Source of the DNA: Xiphydria camelus
Taxonomy: Eukaryota > Arthropoda > Insecta > Hymenoptera > Xiphydriidae
Assembly (NCBI GenBank): GCA_963678675.1
Contig: OY783197.1
Span: forward strand, 13,365,813 to 13,429,812
Direction of reading: 5' to 3'
Length of the DNA stretch: 64,000 nt
The position numbers and the translations under genes are program-made. The notes under the pieces are model-generated. The model was not told the DNA's origin. It saw nothing but the letters and a program-made list of their open reading frames with translations, and did not search any database. Position 1 is the stretch's first letter. The number at the start of each line of letters is the position of its first letter. Below, one piece after another: positions 1-9,856 of this stretch.

Positions 1-302
1 TCCCCCTCTCCGTCCATGACCCCCGGTGAGCCCAGGGCCTCCATGCAGGAGGCATGCAGGAGTCCCCTAGCCCTCCCAGGTGTCCCAACCAGAGGGGGGG
101 GGCCCTCCCTGTCCTCACTCACTGGGGAAGGGGGTCCTCCATGCAGAAGCCCCCCCTCACCACCCCGAGTACAGCCGGTCATAGCTCGATCCCCGGATCC
201 CGGAAAAATTATTTTTCCGCAAGCCGGGATTCGAACCCTAGACCTATCGCCCGAGCAGTCTTCGAGATGCCAGCATTTAGACCACTCGGCTACTGCCGGC
301 GA
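1..302 (-). mobile_element. tRNA-derived SINE-like element, head at 215-300
   Basis: Read on the minus strand, about 292 down to 215 looks like a tRNA: an A-box TAGCCGAGTGG (complement of 281-292) and a consensus B-box GGTTCGAATCC (complement of 227-237). The tRNA fold is imperfect: the anticodon stem does not pair well and the acceptor stem only partly. That fits a tRNA-derived SINE head better than a working tRNA. The sequence behind it (214 down to 1) is GC-rich with repeated CCTCC/GGGGG words and may be the SINE body cut by the window edge. A decayed Ser-type tRNA pseudogene is the alternative. Confidence 0.5.
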
Positions 303-318
303 CTAAGTATATATAAGG

Positions 319-394
319 GCACAATAATTTCCCTACATAATACCTATAACTGATCATATCAAAACTAACCAACCCAGAACAGACTAAAACGGGA
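319..394 (+). repeat. Direct repeat, left copy (partner 4147-4233)
   Basis: About 75 bases here recur in the same orientation at 4147-4233 with scattered differences; shared words include CTGATCATAT and AAAACTAACCAAC. The two copies bracket the G/C-tract-bounded segment 401-4015. They may be two members of one repeat family or the broken halves of one older repeat. Confidence 0.6.
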
Positions 395-699
395 ATACCT
401 TAAGGGGGGGGGTCCAAAAATGAATTTTTTTTTAATTGCCTTTTCTTATAGTAAAACATTTAAAGAATGTTGTGTCCAAATTTCAAGTCAATCGGAGCAA
501 AACTCAGTCATAGACCTTTAAGTCTCCGCTCCTCTAATACTGCGGAGCGGCAAGAACTCGGCGCTTTAAACGCTTATTTCTCGAAACCAAGTTTTAAAAG
601 TCCGTGGACATCGTCATTTAAAAACTACTGCACCGATTCTTTTCATATTTTGTACACACTTTCTACATATAAAATACCAGACCCCTACGTTTTTCTTTT

Positions 700-1447
700 T
701 CTTTTTTGATGTGAAACATCTTATGCCGCACTAAGGCGGTGAGAACGGCTGTTAGCGTGGCGATTCCGTCAGGAATCCAGACGCTGGAATGGCAATACGT
801 TAACTCGGGACGCATCGGCTCTCTCCGCCACGACTCGATGCTCGACCACTCGACCACGTGGTCAGATTTCAGGAGCCTCGCGGGAGGGCACAGAACCCCT
901 CTACTCTGCCTTTCGCTCTCCTCCGACAAAGTGCAGACCCGCAATAAATTCGACTATTGCGGTGCACGTGCACTTGTTCGGGGATAGCACCAACCGGACG
1001 GCGCCGAGTCTGCGTACTCTCCCGGCGCCAATTCTCATGCTCCAGCTCGGTGGTTTCGAAGAATTTCCTTATCCCACGAGGCATAGAAAAAAGCCGAAGC
1101 ATACCCCTGCCCCGCTAGCCGCTTTTAAAATCAGTTACTGTTCGCAATTCTCTGTGTAAAGACCAACTCCTGCTCGAGACTCAATAGACATTGATAATAC
1201 AACGCCATACCGACTGGTTATTGACATAAAGGTTAAAAATATAAAAATGCCGGTGATGTGTTTTACAGATGGACTATTAGATACTTAGTTTTGATGTGTG
1301 ATTGTTTTATTTTGCGCATCTCAATCGCCGTGCACGAGCCCTATAGCGGAGCGTCGTAATACGTTGCACGTTGCAAGTATTGCGGTTAAATATGAGTGAT
1401 TGTGACAATATAAAACACAAAAAAAATATAATAACATATAATATAAA
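700..1447. other. Non-coding stretch, nothing recognised
   Basis: A moderately GC-rich segment (about 740-1100) followed by AT-rich sequence. Short open frames exist on both strands but resemble no protein family I know and have no splice or start context favouring one strand. Confidence 0.5.
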
Positions 1448-1724
1448 ACAGTTTTTATAGAAAAATTGTTAGATGTGAAACATCGAAATTCTTCTTTGTA
1501 GAAAGTATGCGATAGGAAGGATGGACCACGCGTCCGTCGAAAGAACACGTGCGCCAGTGCGCATTTGTATTTATGACTGTGATACTATTAAATGGTACGA
1601 ACCGTTGTGTCTAATTCAAAAAGCGTATTTAGTTTACTCTCTCTGAACTCTGCCATCGGTCGCTGTTCCGTTTCGCGATAAACGGAATTCGACACAACGG
1701 TTCGTACCGTTTAACCCTTTCTCT

Positions 1725-2041
1725 GCGAACAGCGTCTTTAGGCGCCCAGCCGGAGTCGCTCTCTTCGAGCGAACAGCGCCTTTAGGCGCCGTTAATTCGC
1801 TGCGAACAGCGCCTTTAGGTGCCGTTAATAAATGGGGATCAGGATATGAGAAGTGCGATGTAGGTGGCGACACCGTAATTGGAACCTAATCCGCATTTGC
1901 GTGTATACCGTGTATACCTATATATTGTAGTACAGTTGAGGTTCCAATTATAGTGGCGCCCCTAACGGCAAAAACTCGCGCTCCTGATCCCCATTCGCTG
2001 CGAACAGCGCCTTTAGGCGCCGATCATTTGCTGCGAACAGC
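1725..2041 (+). repeat. Interrupted array of a 22-bp GC-rich unit
   Basis: A unit close to GCGAACAGCGCCTTTAGGCG plus CC occurs at 1725, 1769, 1802 and 2000, with a partial copy at about 2033. Each unit contains a small hairpin, GGCGCC preceded by GCGCC. The array is split by the foldback at 1831-1995. Confidence 0.8.
1831..1995. mobile_element. Small foldback MITE, 165 bp
   Basis: Ends are AATGGGGATCAGGA and its inverse TCCTGATCCCCATT. A second inverted block pairs AATTGGAACCT near 1878 with AGGTTCCAATT near 1939. It sits inside the 22-bp unit array, so it is younger than the array. Confidence 0.75.
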
Positions 2042-2242
2042 GCCGTTCATTTGTTATCAGTGACTGCTCAATAATGCCCATTAAATCGTTTGTTCTCGAC
2101 GCGCTTCGACGCAATTCATTTCTGAGCGCTCCGCAGCGCGAAAGGGTTAATAGTATCACAGTCATAAATACAAATGCGCACTGGTGCACCTGTTCTTTCG
2201 ACGGACGCGTGGTCCATCCTTCCTATCGCATACTTTCTACAA

Positions 2243-2449
2243 TAGATATTTTCATATAAGGGCGTGAGGCGCCGTTTCTATCGAGTGTGAAGTTTTCCGC
2301 ACGAGCGAAGCGAGTGCGGCAACCACACGAGTTAAAACGACGCGAAACGCCCTTATAACGAATTCTATTTTTTGTCACTAAGTGTCAAATACGAGGTTGA
2401 CGGGGTTGAGGACGCCCGTGAAACCGAGTTTTATGCACTGAGTGACGAA
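2243..2449 (-). repeat. Dispersed repeat inserted in a foldback arm (partner 58785-59110)
   Basis: It matches, inverted, the segment at about 58785-59110: shared words include CACTAAGTGTCAAATACGAG, GTTGACGGGGTTGAGGACG and the Cys-poor GAGCGAAGCGAG hairpin. It interrupts the right arm of the foldback 1448-2500. It carries short ACTGAGTGAC/GTCACTCAGT words and is probably a MITE. Confidence 0.7.
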
Positions 2450-2546
2450 AAGAAGAATTTCGATGTTTCACATCTAACAATTTTTCTATAAAAACTGTTT
2501 CTATGCATGTTTTGAAAAAAATCCGAAAAAAATCGAGGATCTATTT

Positions 2547-3167
2547 AGGTTGGGATACACATTACCGGGCCGTGCCAGGGCCGGGACACGGCCGTCATTC
2601 GGCCCTGGCACGGCACGTTGAAGGGTGAGACATACATTACCGGGCCATACCAGGGTCGAACACGTCCGAAGAGGAAGAAATGGTCAGAACCCTTGCATGG
2701 CGCGTGTATCTAGGAACCACACATGTCCGTCAGTCGTCAGTTGTCTTGGAAACTGCTACGTTGCTAGGCGCTAAAATACGTAAATTACGGAAACACGAGA
2801 AGCGCGGCCGGACCGTCACCGTAAAAAAGTAAAACTAAACTAACTGGCCCGGCCCGGTGATGGTCCGTTAGCGACGCCCGGTCACGGCCCGGTAAAGTGA
2901 GAACAAAAGCATTTGATTCTATTGGACAGATCGTCCGCCGGACGATGGACGATACTCGGCCGTGCCCCGGCCCTGGCACGGCCCGGTAATGTATGCCCCG
3001 ACCTTACTGGCCGGTCCCGGTGACGGTCCGTTGGCGACGCCCGGTCACGGCTCGGGAAAGTGAGAACAAAAGCATTTAATTCTATTGGTCAGATTATCCG
3101 CCGGACGACGGACGATACTCGGCCGTGCTTCGGCCCTGGCACGGCCCGGTAATGTGTGTCCCGACCT
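2547..3167. mobile_element. MITE with 30-bp TIRs and an internal tandem duplication
   Basis: The left end AGGTTGGGATACACATTACC continues into GGGCCGTGCC; the right end is its inverse, ending GTGTGTCCCGACCT. The right half is a tandem duplication with a period of about 163 bases (2843-3005 and 3006-3167). Each unit has a GGCCGTGC/GCACGGCC hairpin and repeated CCCGGTCACGG words. GC content is well above the surroundings. No coding region. Confidence 0.75.
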
Positions 3168-4347
3168 TTTCGAAATGCCCGTTATCCCGCTGTCCCGTAC
3201 GATAAGACGCGTACGCGCGCTCGCGTCCAATCCTCGCAGGATTCCTCACGGGCGAGTTTAGTGGAAATGATTCCGCGTCTCGCGATTGCGGGCGATGACT
3301 CGCGAACCGCTGTAGAATCGCGGCCTTTCGCGCGCGCGTCGTAAGGTATTATGGTGGTATATAAGGTTGTGGCGACCCGTTGCGCTACGGTGCCCTGCCG
3401 CCAGGTGGCGCCGACCCTCGACTCACGACTCTCGGCTTCTCATTAGTGGTCCAACAACGGGCAAGTTTCTATATAAGACCGCAACTGCCGGTCTCTCACC
3501 GAGGACCATAGAGCGTCTAAGGCAGGAGTCGGCCTAGCCTTACTGACGAGTCCACAGGCCGACTCCGGCCGCCGCCCACGCCGTTTTTTATATAGATTTT
3601 TTGTTACATTAAGGGGGGGTTTTACAGTAACAAAATGACGGATTTTTCGTGAAAAATCGCACTTTTTACTTCAAACAACCACTAAACATTTAAAAATGAA
3701 AAAAAAATTAAACAAAAACGTAGGGGTCTAGAAAAACATCCGTTTTAACTAAATTGCTTTGATTTTTTAATTTGAGATAATTCTACGCTGAAATATAGTG
3801 TCCACCGCAAATCATCTTTTCTAAAAGGCGTCCTCGAAAATGCTTTGTCACCGGCTTATTTCTCTATATTTTTCTACAAAAAAATTACAAAATGTTCGAA
3901 TGATGCTTTGTAACATGCGAAACATTAGAATATATCTACTTCAACAATAGCTCTAAAAAAATTCGTAAAAATAGAGTTATTTTCCACGCGTTAGACCCCC
4001 CCCCCCCCCCCCTTATGTACGCTAGAAGTACACTAGCAGTATCTTTCTTTCTGACCAACTGAGGTAACGCAAATGGTATTGTCAAATAAGCAGGTATCAG
4101 AAATGCGTCTAGCACTATCCATTTTCTGATTTTTACAAGTATAAGTGCAGAATAACTTCCCTACCATAATACCTAAAACTGATCATATAAAAACTAACCA
4201 ACACAAAATAGACTACAACGTAAATGCTTAACACGTTCGTCGCCCAACGCGATTCGGTGGAGTTTCTCGCGGGACCCAAATCTGACTATCGCACTATGGG
4301 CGGAAAAGCCGAAAAGTTAACTGATTAACCTGAATTCGGGTACCCGG
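3168..4347. other. Unassigned stretch; LTR-like and homopolymer segments
   Basis: No gene seen. The part starting TGTGGCGACC at about 3369, with a TATATAAG box at about 3472, has the look of a solo LTR, but I found no matching CA end or TSD. From 3600 to 4015 the sequence is AT-rich with a long C run. Confidence 0.4.
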
Positions 4348-4530
4348 GGGTTTTCGGGGTCGCTGATTACGAATCCGAGGCCAGAATTGCGAAATTTGTA
4401 GATGGCGCCACAATACGACCCATGAGCGGATCAAATCTCGATGTAAAATTGAGTAATTGCCCTGAATTCGGGTACCCGGGCCCCATTGCGCCGTATTGCG
4501 CATTCGTAATCAGCGATCCCAAAAACCTCC
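4348..4530. repeat. Small foldback with a duplicated GAATTCGGGTACCCGGG word
   Basis: GGGTCGCTGATTACGAAT near 4356 pairs with ATTCGTAATCAGCGATCCC near 4501. The word TGAATTCGGGTACCCGGG occurs at about 4331 and again at about 4463. The GTCGCTGATYACGAATC word relates it to the foldback at 49710-50421. Confidence 0.6.
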
Positions 4531-4554
4531 GCACTACAAACCGGCCTCTCGATA

Positions 4555-5588
4555 AAATGTCTTAAAATAAAACGTTTTATAATAATAAAATGTCTTATTG
4601 AGACCAAACGTCGTAAAATAAGACGGATAAATGTATTGATCAGAAATTCAAAACACGAATAGTGTCGTATTCGAAGACGTTTTTCTGTCTTTTCTCAAGA
4701 AGACATATTTTATTTTCCGTCTATAATCATAAGACACATGGTACTGTCGTAAGATAAAGAACCTCAGTCGTCTTAAAGTAAGACACTTCTTCAGGTGTTA
4801 AGACATTTAAATGAATAAGTTGCTTAAAATAGTAAGACACTTACACAAATAATACACTTCAAACGTCTTGTTACCTGTGACGTCAAGCATCATTATTCAC
4901 ATTTAACATTAGATATATCTAGATTATAATCATATCGCATTATCATTTTTAAATTCGATGACTCGTTAATGAAAAGTAAGGAATATAAGTAAATATAGTA
5001 ATTAATATCAATAAATATAGTACTTCTACTAGCATTCAATAGTTTATTAATGTTCACACACACAATACATGTATTAAATACAAGAAATAATTATTATCCA
5101 TAAAATTCTGAACGCTCGTGGTTGATTAACGGAATGAACTTTGCGTTAGCAATTTTGAACAATGATAAAGGATGCGGAAATAACATGCTCACAGTATTGA
5201 TAACTCGTCTCGCCTCTACTGATTTTTCAATTTTATACCTGGAAAACCTCATTTCTTTGAAGTATTGGTTAGCCGCTGTAGGTGTAACTAATTTCATGAT
5301 CATCGTGCTCAGATGATCACGAACAGGTTTAAATTAGAATTTGAGTATACTTCCAACTCTAATTTCGACCTGCTGGACCTCAAATAAAATTTAAACTCTA
5401 TTTCCAGCCTCATTATTCTACATAACAGACGTTCTGATGAAAAATCATTACAATTTATAAATAATCAGTTTCACAAACTCCAAAATTTGCTATATTATAA
5501 CAAACCTATTATCAGATTTATAGAATTTTAACAGCTGAATATTACTGATAGTATTACAGAGAATAGTTTATACTTTATATTAGTACAT
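4555..5588. other. AT-rich stretch with a cluster of GTCTTA/TAAGAC words
   Basis: Between about 4560 and 4870 the hexamer GTCTTA or its complement occurs roughly ten times in both orientations, resembling the subterminal arrays of other elements here; I could not find paired ends. A 60-70 codon frame is open on both strands at about 5100-5310; neither translation resembles a known family. Confidence 0.4.
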
Positions 5589-6297
5589 CCCTTGTCGAAA
5601 ACCACTACAGCGGACTGAACACTACAGTGGTCAGTAGTGGTTTCTATAATAGTGGTCAGTAGTGGTATACAGTGGTGAATAGTGGCATGCAGTGGTAAGA
5701 AGTGGTAAGTAGTGCACATGTAATGGTTATACTATTTTTTTTTATTGAATCATATAAAAAGGGTACAAAATTTAAATTATATGCGATGGATGTCTCACTT
5801 CTGCTCCCGAAAACTCTGCAATCACGCGAATTGAAGAAAGGTATAATACCTACATAGAGATAAATTTAAATGTTACTTATAGAAGACAATGCAATGGTAG
5901 ATGACTTCTTTGGTTGATATTATTGGATACCGTTGAGATTCTCGCGATTGTAGACCCGTGTGCTTAAATTTTAAATTTAAACTTGCATTTTCTAGTAAAA
6001 GAGCGAAGGGAGAACAAAATTTTCCCGACGTTTCTATGAGATTCTATCCTCCTATTAAAAAAGAACTATAATCTAAAATGTGTCGCGCGAAATTACCTAG
6101 CAGGGAAAGACTTACTTATAAAAAAAGAAGAGAGATCTATTAATTTTGATTCTCCAGAGCTCTGACTCAGATAAAATTATAATCATGATTCAATCTCACG
6201 CGTGGAAAGCAAGGCTACAATAGCCGTTCCTCGGAGCACCGTCCGACGCGAAAAAATGCTGCGATCTAGAGAACTTGAGCATCATCGAGTTCTTAAT

Positions 6298-6740
6298 CTA
6301 GAACGAATCATCGAACGTCAACGTCGCGGTGGAATTTCTACTGTCCGGCGATTGCATTACGATATATCGTTTCCGTAAGGTCTCTTGAAGGTCGTTGCAA
6401 GGGCTATTTTCGCGTTTGGCTCGCAAAGGTCTCTCACCCGGTGATCTGAAAAATATGTTTAAAAGCCCACTGTGAACAAAATTAATTCTTCGCAGCCACG
6501 ACATTCTGACAATGCAAAACTCCTCTTTGTTCCTGGCGAATTAAAAGTTTACCGCGATAAAATTGTTTAATCATACCTTGCGACGAGTTTCAATTTGACT
6601 TTGTCGATGTCTTTCAGTATATCGCCCATTAATTTCTGGGAGATCAGTGGCGGTTTATGCCGATCGACGAACTTGTAGTCTTGTAAATTAGCTCTCCTTG
6701 CGATGTGAGGAGTCGTCGGAGGTGGCAGAGGTGGTGGCAT
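6298..6740 (-). pseudogene. Captured MTFR1/MTFR2-like C-terminal exons, left copy
   Basis: Exon A runs from an ATG at 6740 to 6577 (164 nt) and ends at a GTATGA donor. Exon B runs from 6445 to 6298 (148 nt), follows a TTTTTCAG acceptor and ends in a stop codon. Splicing gives about 103 residues: a proline-rich start (PPPLPPP), then MGDILKDIDKVKLKLVAR joined across the intron to SPGERPLRAK, ending TATLTFDDSF. Mitochondrial fission regulator proteins have a proline stretch, a D/V-L-K-D-x-x-K-V-K-L block and an R-S-P-G-G motif in the same order. Both frames are open. Only the C-terminal portion is present, and no splice acceptor precedes exon A, so a functional protein is unlikely. The family call is from memory of motifs. 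Confidence 0.65.
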
Positions 6741-6792
6741 ATAATAATAACTAATTAAAAGTTTTAACATTACGATCAAAACGATTACTTAC

Positions 6793-7153
6793 AGTAATTA
6801 GCATTGATCCCAAAGCAAGAAATCTTAAAGTTGCAATAATTTCGTTGCTGGCTGAATTGCTGCATTTCTTTGCGACCTCGGTGCAATGCGATATCGTATT
6901 TGTCCCAATAATCTCTGGCCGGTTTTGTTTTTCCAAACGAAATCGAGTGAAGAATTCTACATCATTGTAAGTATTCTTCGAAATAGTCAACTCTGGAATA
7001 GTTTTGTATTAGATATTGGTTATAAATTAGTAGGTATAAGTATCCTTTATTTACTTACCGGGCACGTATTTTCCTAAGATTTCTCATTCTTTGTAAGACG
7101 TTAATTTCATTATCAGATGATGATTCGAAAACTGGCACATCAATCAACTCTAT
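6793..7153 (-). pseudogene. HARBI1-like transposase exons 1 and 2, left copy
   Basis: Exon 1 (7153 to 7059, 95 nt) encodes a start like ELIDVPVFESSSDDEI, but the ATG of the right copy is ATA here. The donor GTAAGT is intact. Exon 2 (6992 to 6793, 200 nt) starts after TATTCCAG and contains EFFTRFRLEKQ and LRFLALGSMLITV before a GTAAGT donor. It is 4 nt longer than in the right copy, so the middle is read out of frame. The DDE nuclease exons are absent. HARBI1-family proteins are the nuclease partner in PIF/Harbinger transposition. Confidence 0.75.
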
Positions 7154-7635
7154 TTCACAACTAATAACAATTATTATGATTCTATCACGGAAGAATAAAG
7201 ACGCAAACAAAAAGTTAGGTTATACCGAGGATAGCTAGCTTATCCAGCGCTGAAACTGCCGGATAAGCTATCCCTGCATTTATTCCAAAGTTTATCCTAT
7301 TCCAGACTTATACCATCGTGGTAAAACGCTTACGTACTGGTTATTCTCAGTATAGCGCTATACGGCGTTTATACCATGTTGGTAAAACCGGCCCTAAATA
7401 TCACTTTTGGATCACTGCTCACCACCATTGAACCTGAACCACTACTGACCACCATTGAACCACTGCTCACCACTATTGTGCCACTACTCAGGTTTTCAGT
7501 AGTGGTTGAAAATATTCTGTAGTGTTCTGTAGTGGTTTTCGACACGGGATAGTAGTGTGTGTTATATATGGAGAATATCAAAGTGAACTATTATCTCTCT
7601 CTTTCTTTACTTTTAATTTATAATCACTTTTATAA

Positions 7636-8160
7636 CCCCGATAGCAAAGCGTGCATTTGCACGCTAAAAACACGCAGTGACACGTAGTGGCATCACCGTA
7701 GTGTGTTCGTGAGACCCAGTGTTTAAACACATTGTCAGTGGAGTCGTGGAGCCTTAACGACGTGCAAACACTTCGTAAATTTATTGTGAATGCACTGTGT
7801 TTTCACAACATTTTTTAATTAAAAAATAACAAAATTGATATAATAATGATGTTTCAAACAGTGCAAATTGTACCGAATTATTCCATAAATAATGAATGAT
7901 TAATTATCATAATCGCTACTGTTTTGAAAAAGAAAGTATCAAATTATTTTATAAAATTTAATGAGAAGAATCTTCGAGAGTAGTCACTGTTATGTTCGGT
8001 TTCTATACATATATGACTGGAGTCGACCGACACCAATATTGAAGAGTCGATGGCTCAATTGGTAGAGTGCGAATGCTTTCCCAGTTTCGAAGCAGCTCGT
8101 CCTAAAGACCGCAGGTTCGAGTCCCGGTAGGGTATGAAAAAAAAACCGAAACCACTAGGC
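7636..8160 (+). mobile_element. Composite repeat with CCCCGATAGCAAAG end and internal tRNA-like unit
   Basis: It starts CCCCGATAGCAAAGCGTG, passes through words of the CACGTAGTGGCA type, an AT-rich middle (about 7810-7970), then a tRNA-like unit followed by an A-run. The same order, inverted, is found in the complete TIR-bounded copy at 28638-29882. This copy lacks the second TIR. Confidence 0.7.
8045..8130 (+). tRNA. tRNA-like pol III promoter unit (not a functional tRNA)
   Basis: A-box-like TGGCTCAATTGG at 8051-8062 and B-box GGTTCGAGTCC at 8114-8124 have tRNA-like spacing. The anticodon arm does not form a normal 5-bp stem with a 7-base loop, and the acceptor ends do not pair. It is followed by GGGTATG and a run of A, as in SINEs. 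The same unit is at 28895-28965 on the minus strand. Confidence 0.6.
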
Positions 8161-8241
8161 GGGTTGGCAGTTAGTAGTGTAAAAGTTACCTAGTGCCAGG
8201 ATATATTTTGCACCCCTGCAAAAGAATACCTTTTCCTACAT

Positions 8242-8568
8242 TAAGGGCCTTCTAAACGGGCAATATTTTACTGCAATATGTGGCTGCAACACAGTGGCCG
8301 GCAACATTGCCAGCAATACCAGCCAGACTATGCAATTTAGGATAATATTTTTAGTATGTCCCGGCCATATATAGCTACACATTTTTGTTATCGTCGCCCG
8401 TTTAGCCGCGCTTTAAACATGGGCCATACTATTGCAGAAAATATTGCCGAAATATATATTGCCGAGCCATATACTGCATTAAAATGTTTTCATGATGACT
8501 GGGCTATAGTTTCCAATATTGCAGCCACATATTGCAGTAAAAATATTGCCCGTTTAGACGCCCCTTTA
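8242..8568. mobile_element. MITE with ATTGC-rich arms, 327 bp
   Basis: The left end reads TAAGGGCCTTCTAAACGGGC and the right end is nearly its inverse, GCCCGTTTAGACGCCCCTTTA. The arms continue inverted as CAATATTTTACTGCAATATG and its complement, so the TIR spans close to 50 bp. ATTGC words recur through the body. A related 35-bp direct repeat (AAAAGTTAMCTAGTGC) lies outside both ends, at about 8175 and 8580. Confidence 0.75.
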
Positions 8569-9101
8569 GAGAGACACCTAAAAGTTAACTAGTGCAAGGA
8601 TAATTCTTGCGTACTTGTGCATGGTTACTACTTATATAGTAGAATTAAACAGCCTGACAATGCACTTCTTTTGAAAGCTCAAAAGGAAGTCACATCATGC
8701 ATTTAAGTCATTGGCTACAACTAGTGTACTTTTAGGAAACGTTTATTACATCCTTATTAAGGCGAACGCTAGTTCGCCTGGTCGAGAGAGAAAGAGCGAT
8801 AGCCATGGCGAACAGCAGAGCCTTATTTACAGTAAAGAACGGAAATTTAACCTATACGATATTTCACTACCGTTTTTCCAGCTGACAATGGTTATAGACA
8901 ACAGCGGGCGCTATAAAAAATGCTCTTCTTATGTCATATGTATATAAATATTGCCAACACACGCGTTAAAGATGCTTGTTAATGTTTATTATCGTACTTG
9001 AAAACACTCTCCGTATTTAACAATTATAAAACCCGTTCCGAATCTCGTGTTCTTTAGAGAGTGCCATGAGTTTAACACAGATGGCGTTTTCTCCGATGCT
9101 T
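8569..9101. other. Non-coding stretch, nothing recognised
   Basis: AT-rich sequence with one short open frame (about 8711-8947, plus) that resembles no family I know. Confidence 0.5.
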
Positions 9102-9301
9102 TGTGGCGGGGCTAAATGATGGCGTGTCGCCGCTGCTGTGCCGCCTACCCGCCACTGGTGTCTCTGGGCCCCGATCATATATAGAAATCGGGGTGCTGAT
9201 GAAGTACTAGTGAGAAGATCTGTGATGGGCGCGAGAGCGTGGGAGTCGGTGGATGAGTGTCGTAGCCGCCTAGCGGTAGATAGCGGTAGTAGGTCGCCAC
9301 A
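9102..9301 (-). repeat. LTR of the TRIM-like element (3' LTR in minus orientation)
   Basis: 200 bp, with TGTGGCG at one end and CGCCACA at the other. On the minus strand it contains a TATATATGATC box that may act as promoter. Confidence 0.85.
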
Positions 9302-9369
9302 GTACTCCCCCCCCCCCCCCCGTGACGGCTGCAGGATGCAGGCGGAATGATGAATGGTGGCGAAGTGAT

Positions 9370-9640
9370 GATACTGCGGCTGCTGCCTGCGTGGGTCTAG
9401 CATGGCCGTGCATGTGTGCGATAATGCTGGTGCGGCTGCTGCCTGCTGTGGGTCGAGCATGGCCGTGCATGTATGTGATGATGCGACTGCTGCCTGCGTG
9501 GGTCGAGCGTAGTCGTGCATGTGTGAGAGGGTGCGACTGCTGCCTGCGTGGGTCGAGCGTAGTCGTGCATGTGTGAGATGGTGCGACTGCTGCCTGCGTG
9601 GGTCGAGCGTAGTCGTGCATGTGTGAGATGGTGCGTGTGA
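9370..9640 (-). repeat. Tandem array of about 60-bp units inside the TRIM-like element
   Basis: Five degenerate units share GACTGCTGCCTGCGTGGGTC and GCATGTGTGAGATGGTGC. The long minus-strand frame here (about 9017-9520, repeating a HxCTAMLDP-type peptide) is a by-product of the repeats rather than a gene. Confidence 0.8.
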
Positions 9641-9856
9641 GGGCTCTACAGCTCCCGTACGAGGCGTCCCATGATGAGATGTCCTGGTTCTGGGAGTATG
9701 GAGCTATGTATGGTGATGCGGCGCTGTGATGTGTCGGTGCGTGCCGTGGTGTATGTGGTGCGCCGTGGTATGTGTTTACCGGCTCAGGAGGTTCCTGCCG
9801 GAGGGCGGTGGGTGTTGAATGCTGCTCATTGGTCCATTGGACGTCGGGGTCACCAA

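Larger units (their letters stand above)
1448..2500. mobile_element. Foldback element with about 140-bp inverted arms
   Basis: The left arm 1448-1591 is repeated in inverse orientation at 2147-2500. Words such as GTATGCGATAGGAAGGATGG and CACGCGTCCGTCGAAAGAAC have near-exact reverse complements in the right arm. The right arm is interrupted at 2243-2449 by an unrelated repeat; the arm resumes at about 2450 where it left off. The loop holds a smaller inverted pair (about 1596 and 1713), a tandem array and another MITE. No coding capacity. Confidence 0.8.
401..4015. mobile_element. Possible composite element bounded by inverted G/C tracts
   Basis: The left edge reads TAAGGGGGGGGGTC (401-414) and the right edge is its inverse, GACC followed by a long C run and TTA (3994-4015). 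Words next to the ends also match inverted, such as the CTACGTTTTT/AACGTAGGGG pair near 689 and 3718. The interior holds several unrelated foldbacks, so this could be an old element filled by later insertions. Homopolymer ends are weak evidence. Confidence 0.35.
5779..7394 (-). mobile_element. PIF/Harbinger-type transposon, truncated left copy
   Basis: The terminus at 7394 reads, on the minus strand, GGGCCGGTTTTACCAACATG, the same end as the right copy at 14016. About 1.6 kb is shared with 14016-15631 in inverse orientation. It carries two exons of a HARBI1-like transposase and two captured MTFR-like exons. The other end is missing: homology stops near 5779 without a terminal repeat. TAA follows the terminus at 7395-7397, as expected for the TWA target site of Harbinger elements. 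It lies inside the CCACTAC element and so is younger than it. Confidence 0.75.
5589..7548. mobile_element. DNA element with CCACTAC subterminal arrays
   Basis: Left end CCCTTGTCGAAAACCACTAC, right end the inverse GTAGTGGTTTTCGACACGGG, giving a TIR of about 22 bp with one mismatch. Both subterminal regions (5603-5715 and 7420-7540) are packed with AGTGGT/ACCACT words, about a dozen on the left and nearly as many on the right. Such arrays are typical transposase-binding regions of hAT-like and some other DNA transposons. The interior is occupied by a Harbinger copy. I could not read a convincing TSD. Confidence 0.65.

Noticed and set aside
3369..3600. Solo LTR
   Set aside because: It starts TGTGGCGACC and has a TATATAAG box, but no matching end or target duplication was found.
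8045..8130. Functional tRNA gene
   Set aside because: A and B boxes are present, but acceptor and anticodon stems do not fold, and the unit is part of a repeated element.
9017..9520. 167-codon minus-strand frame
   Set aside because: Its peptide repeats every ~20 residues because it overlies the 60-bp tandem array of the TRIM-like element; no start context or domain.
9360..9640. CRISPR-like array
   Set aside because: Repeats are tandem without unique spacers, inside a eukaryotic LTR element.
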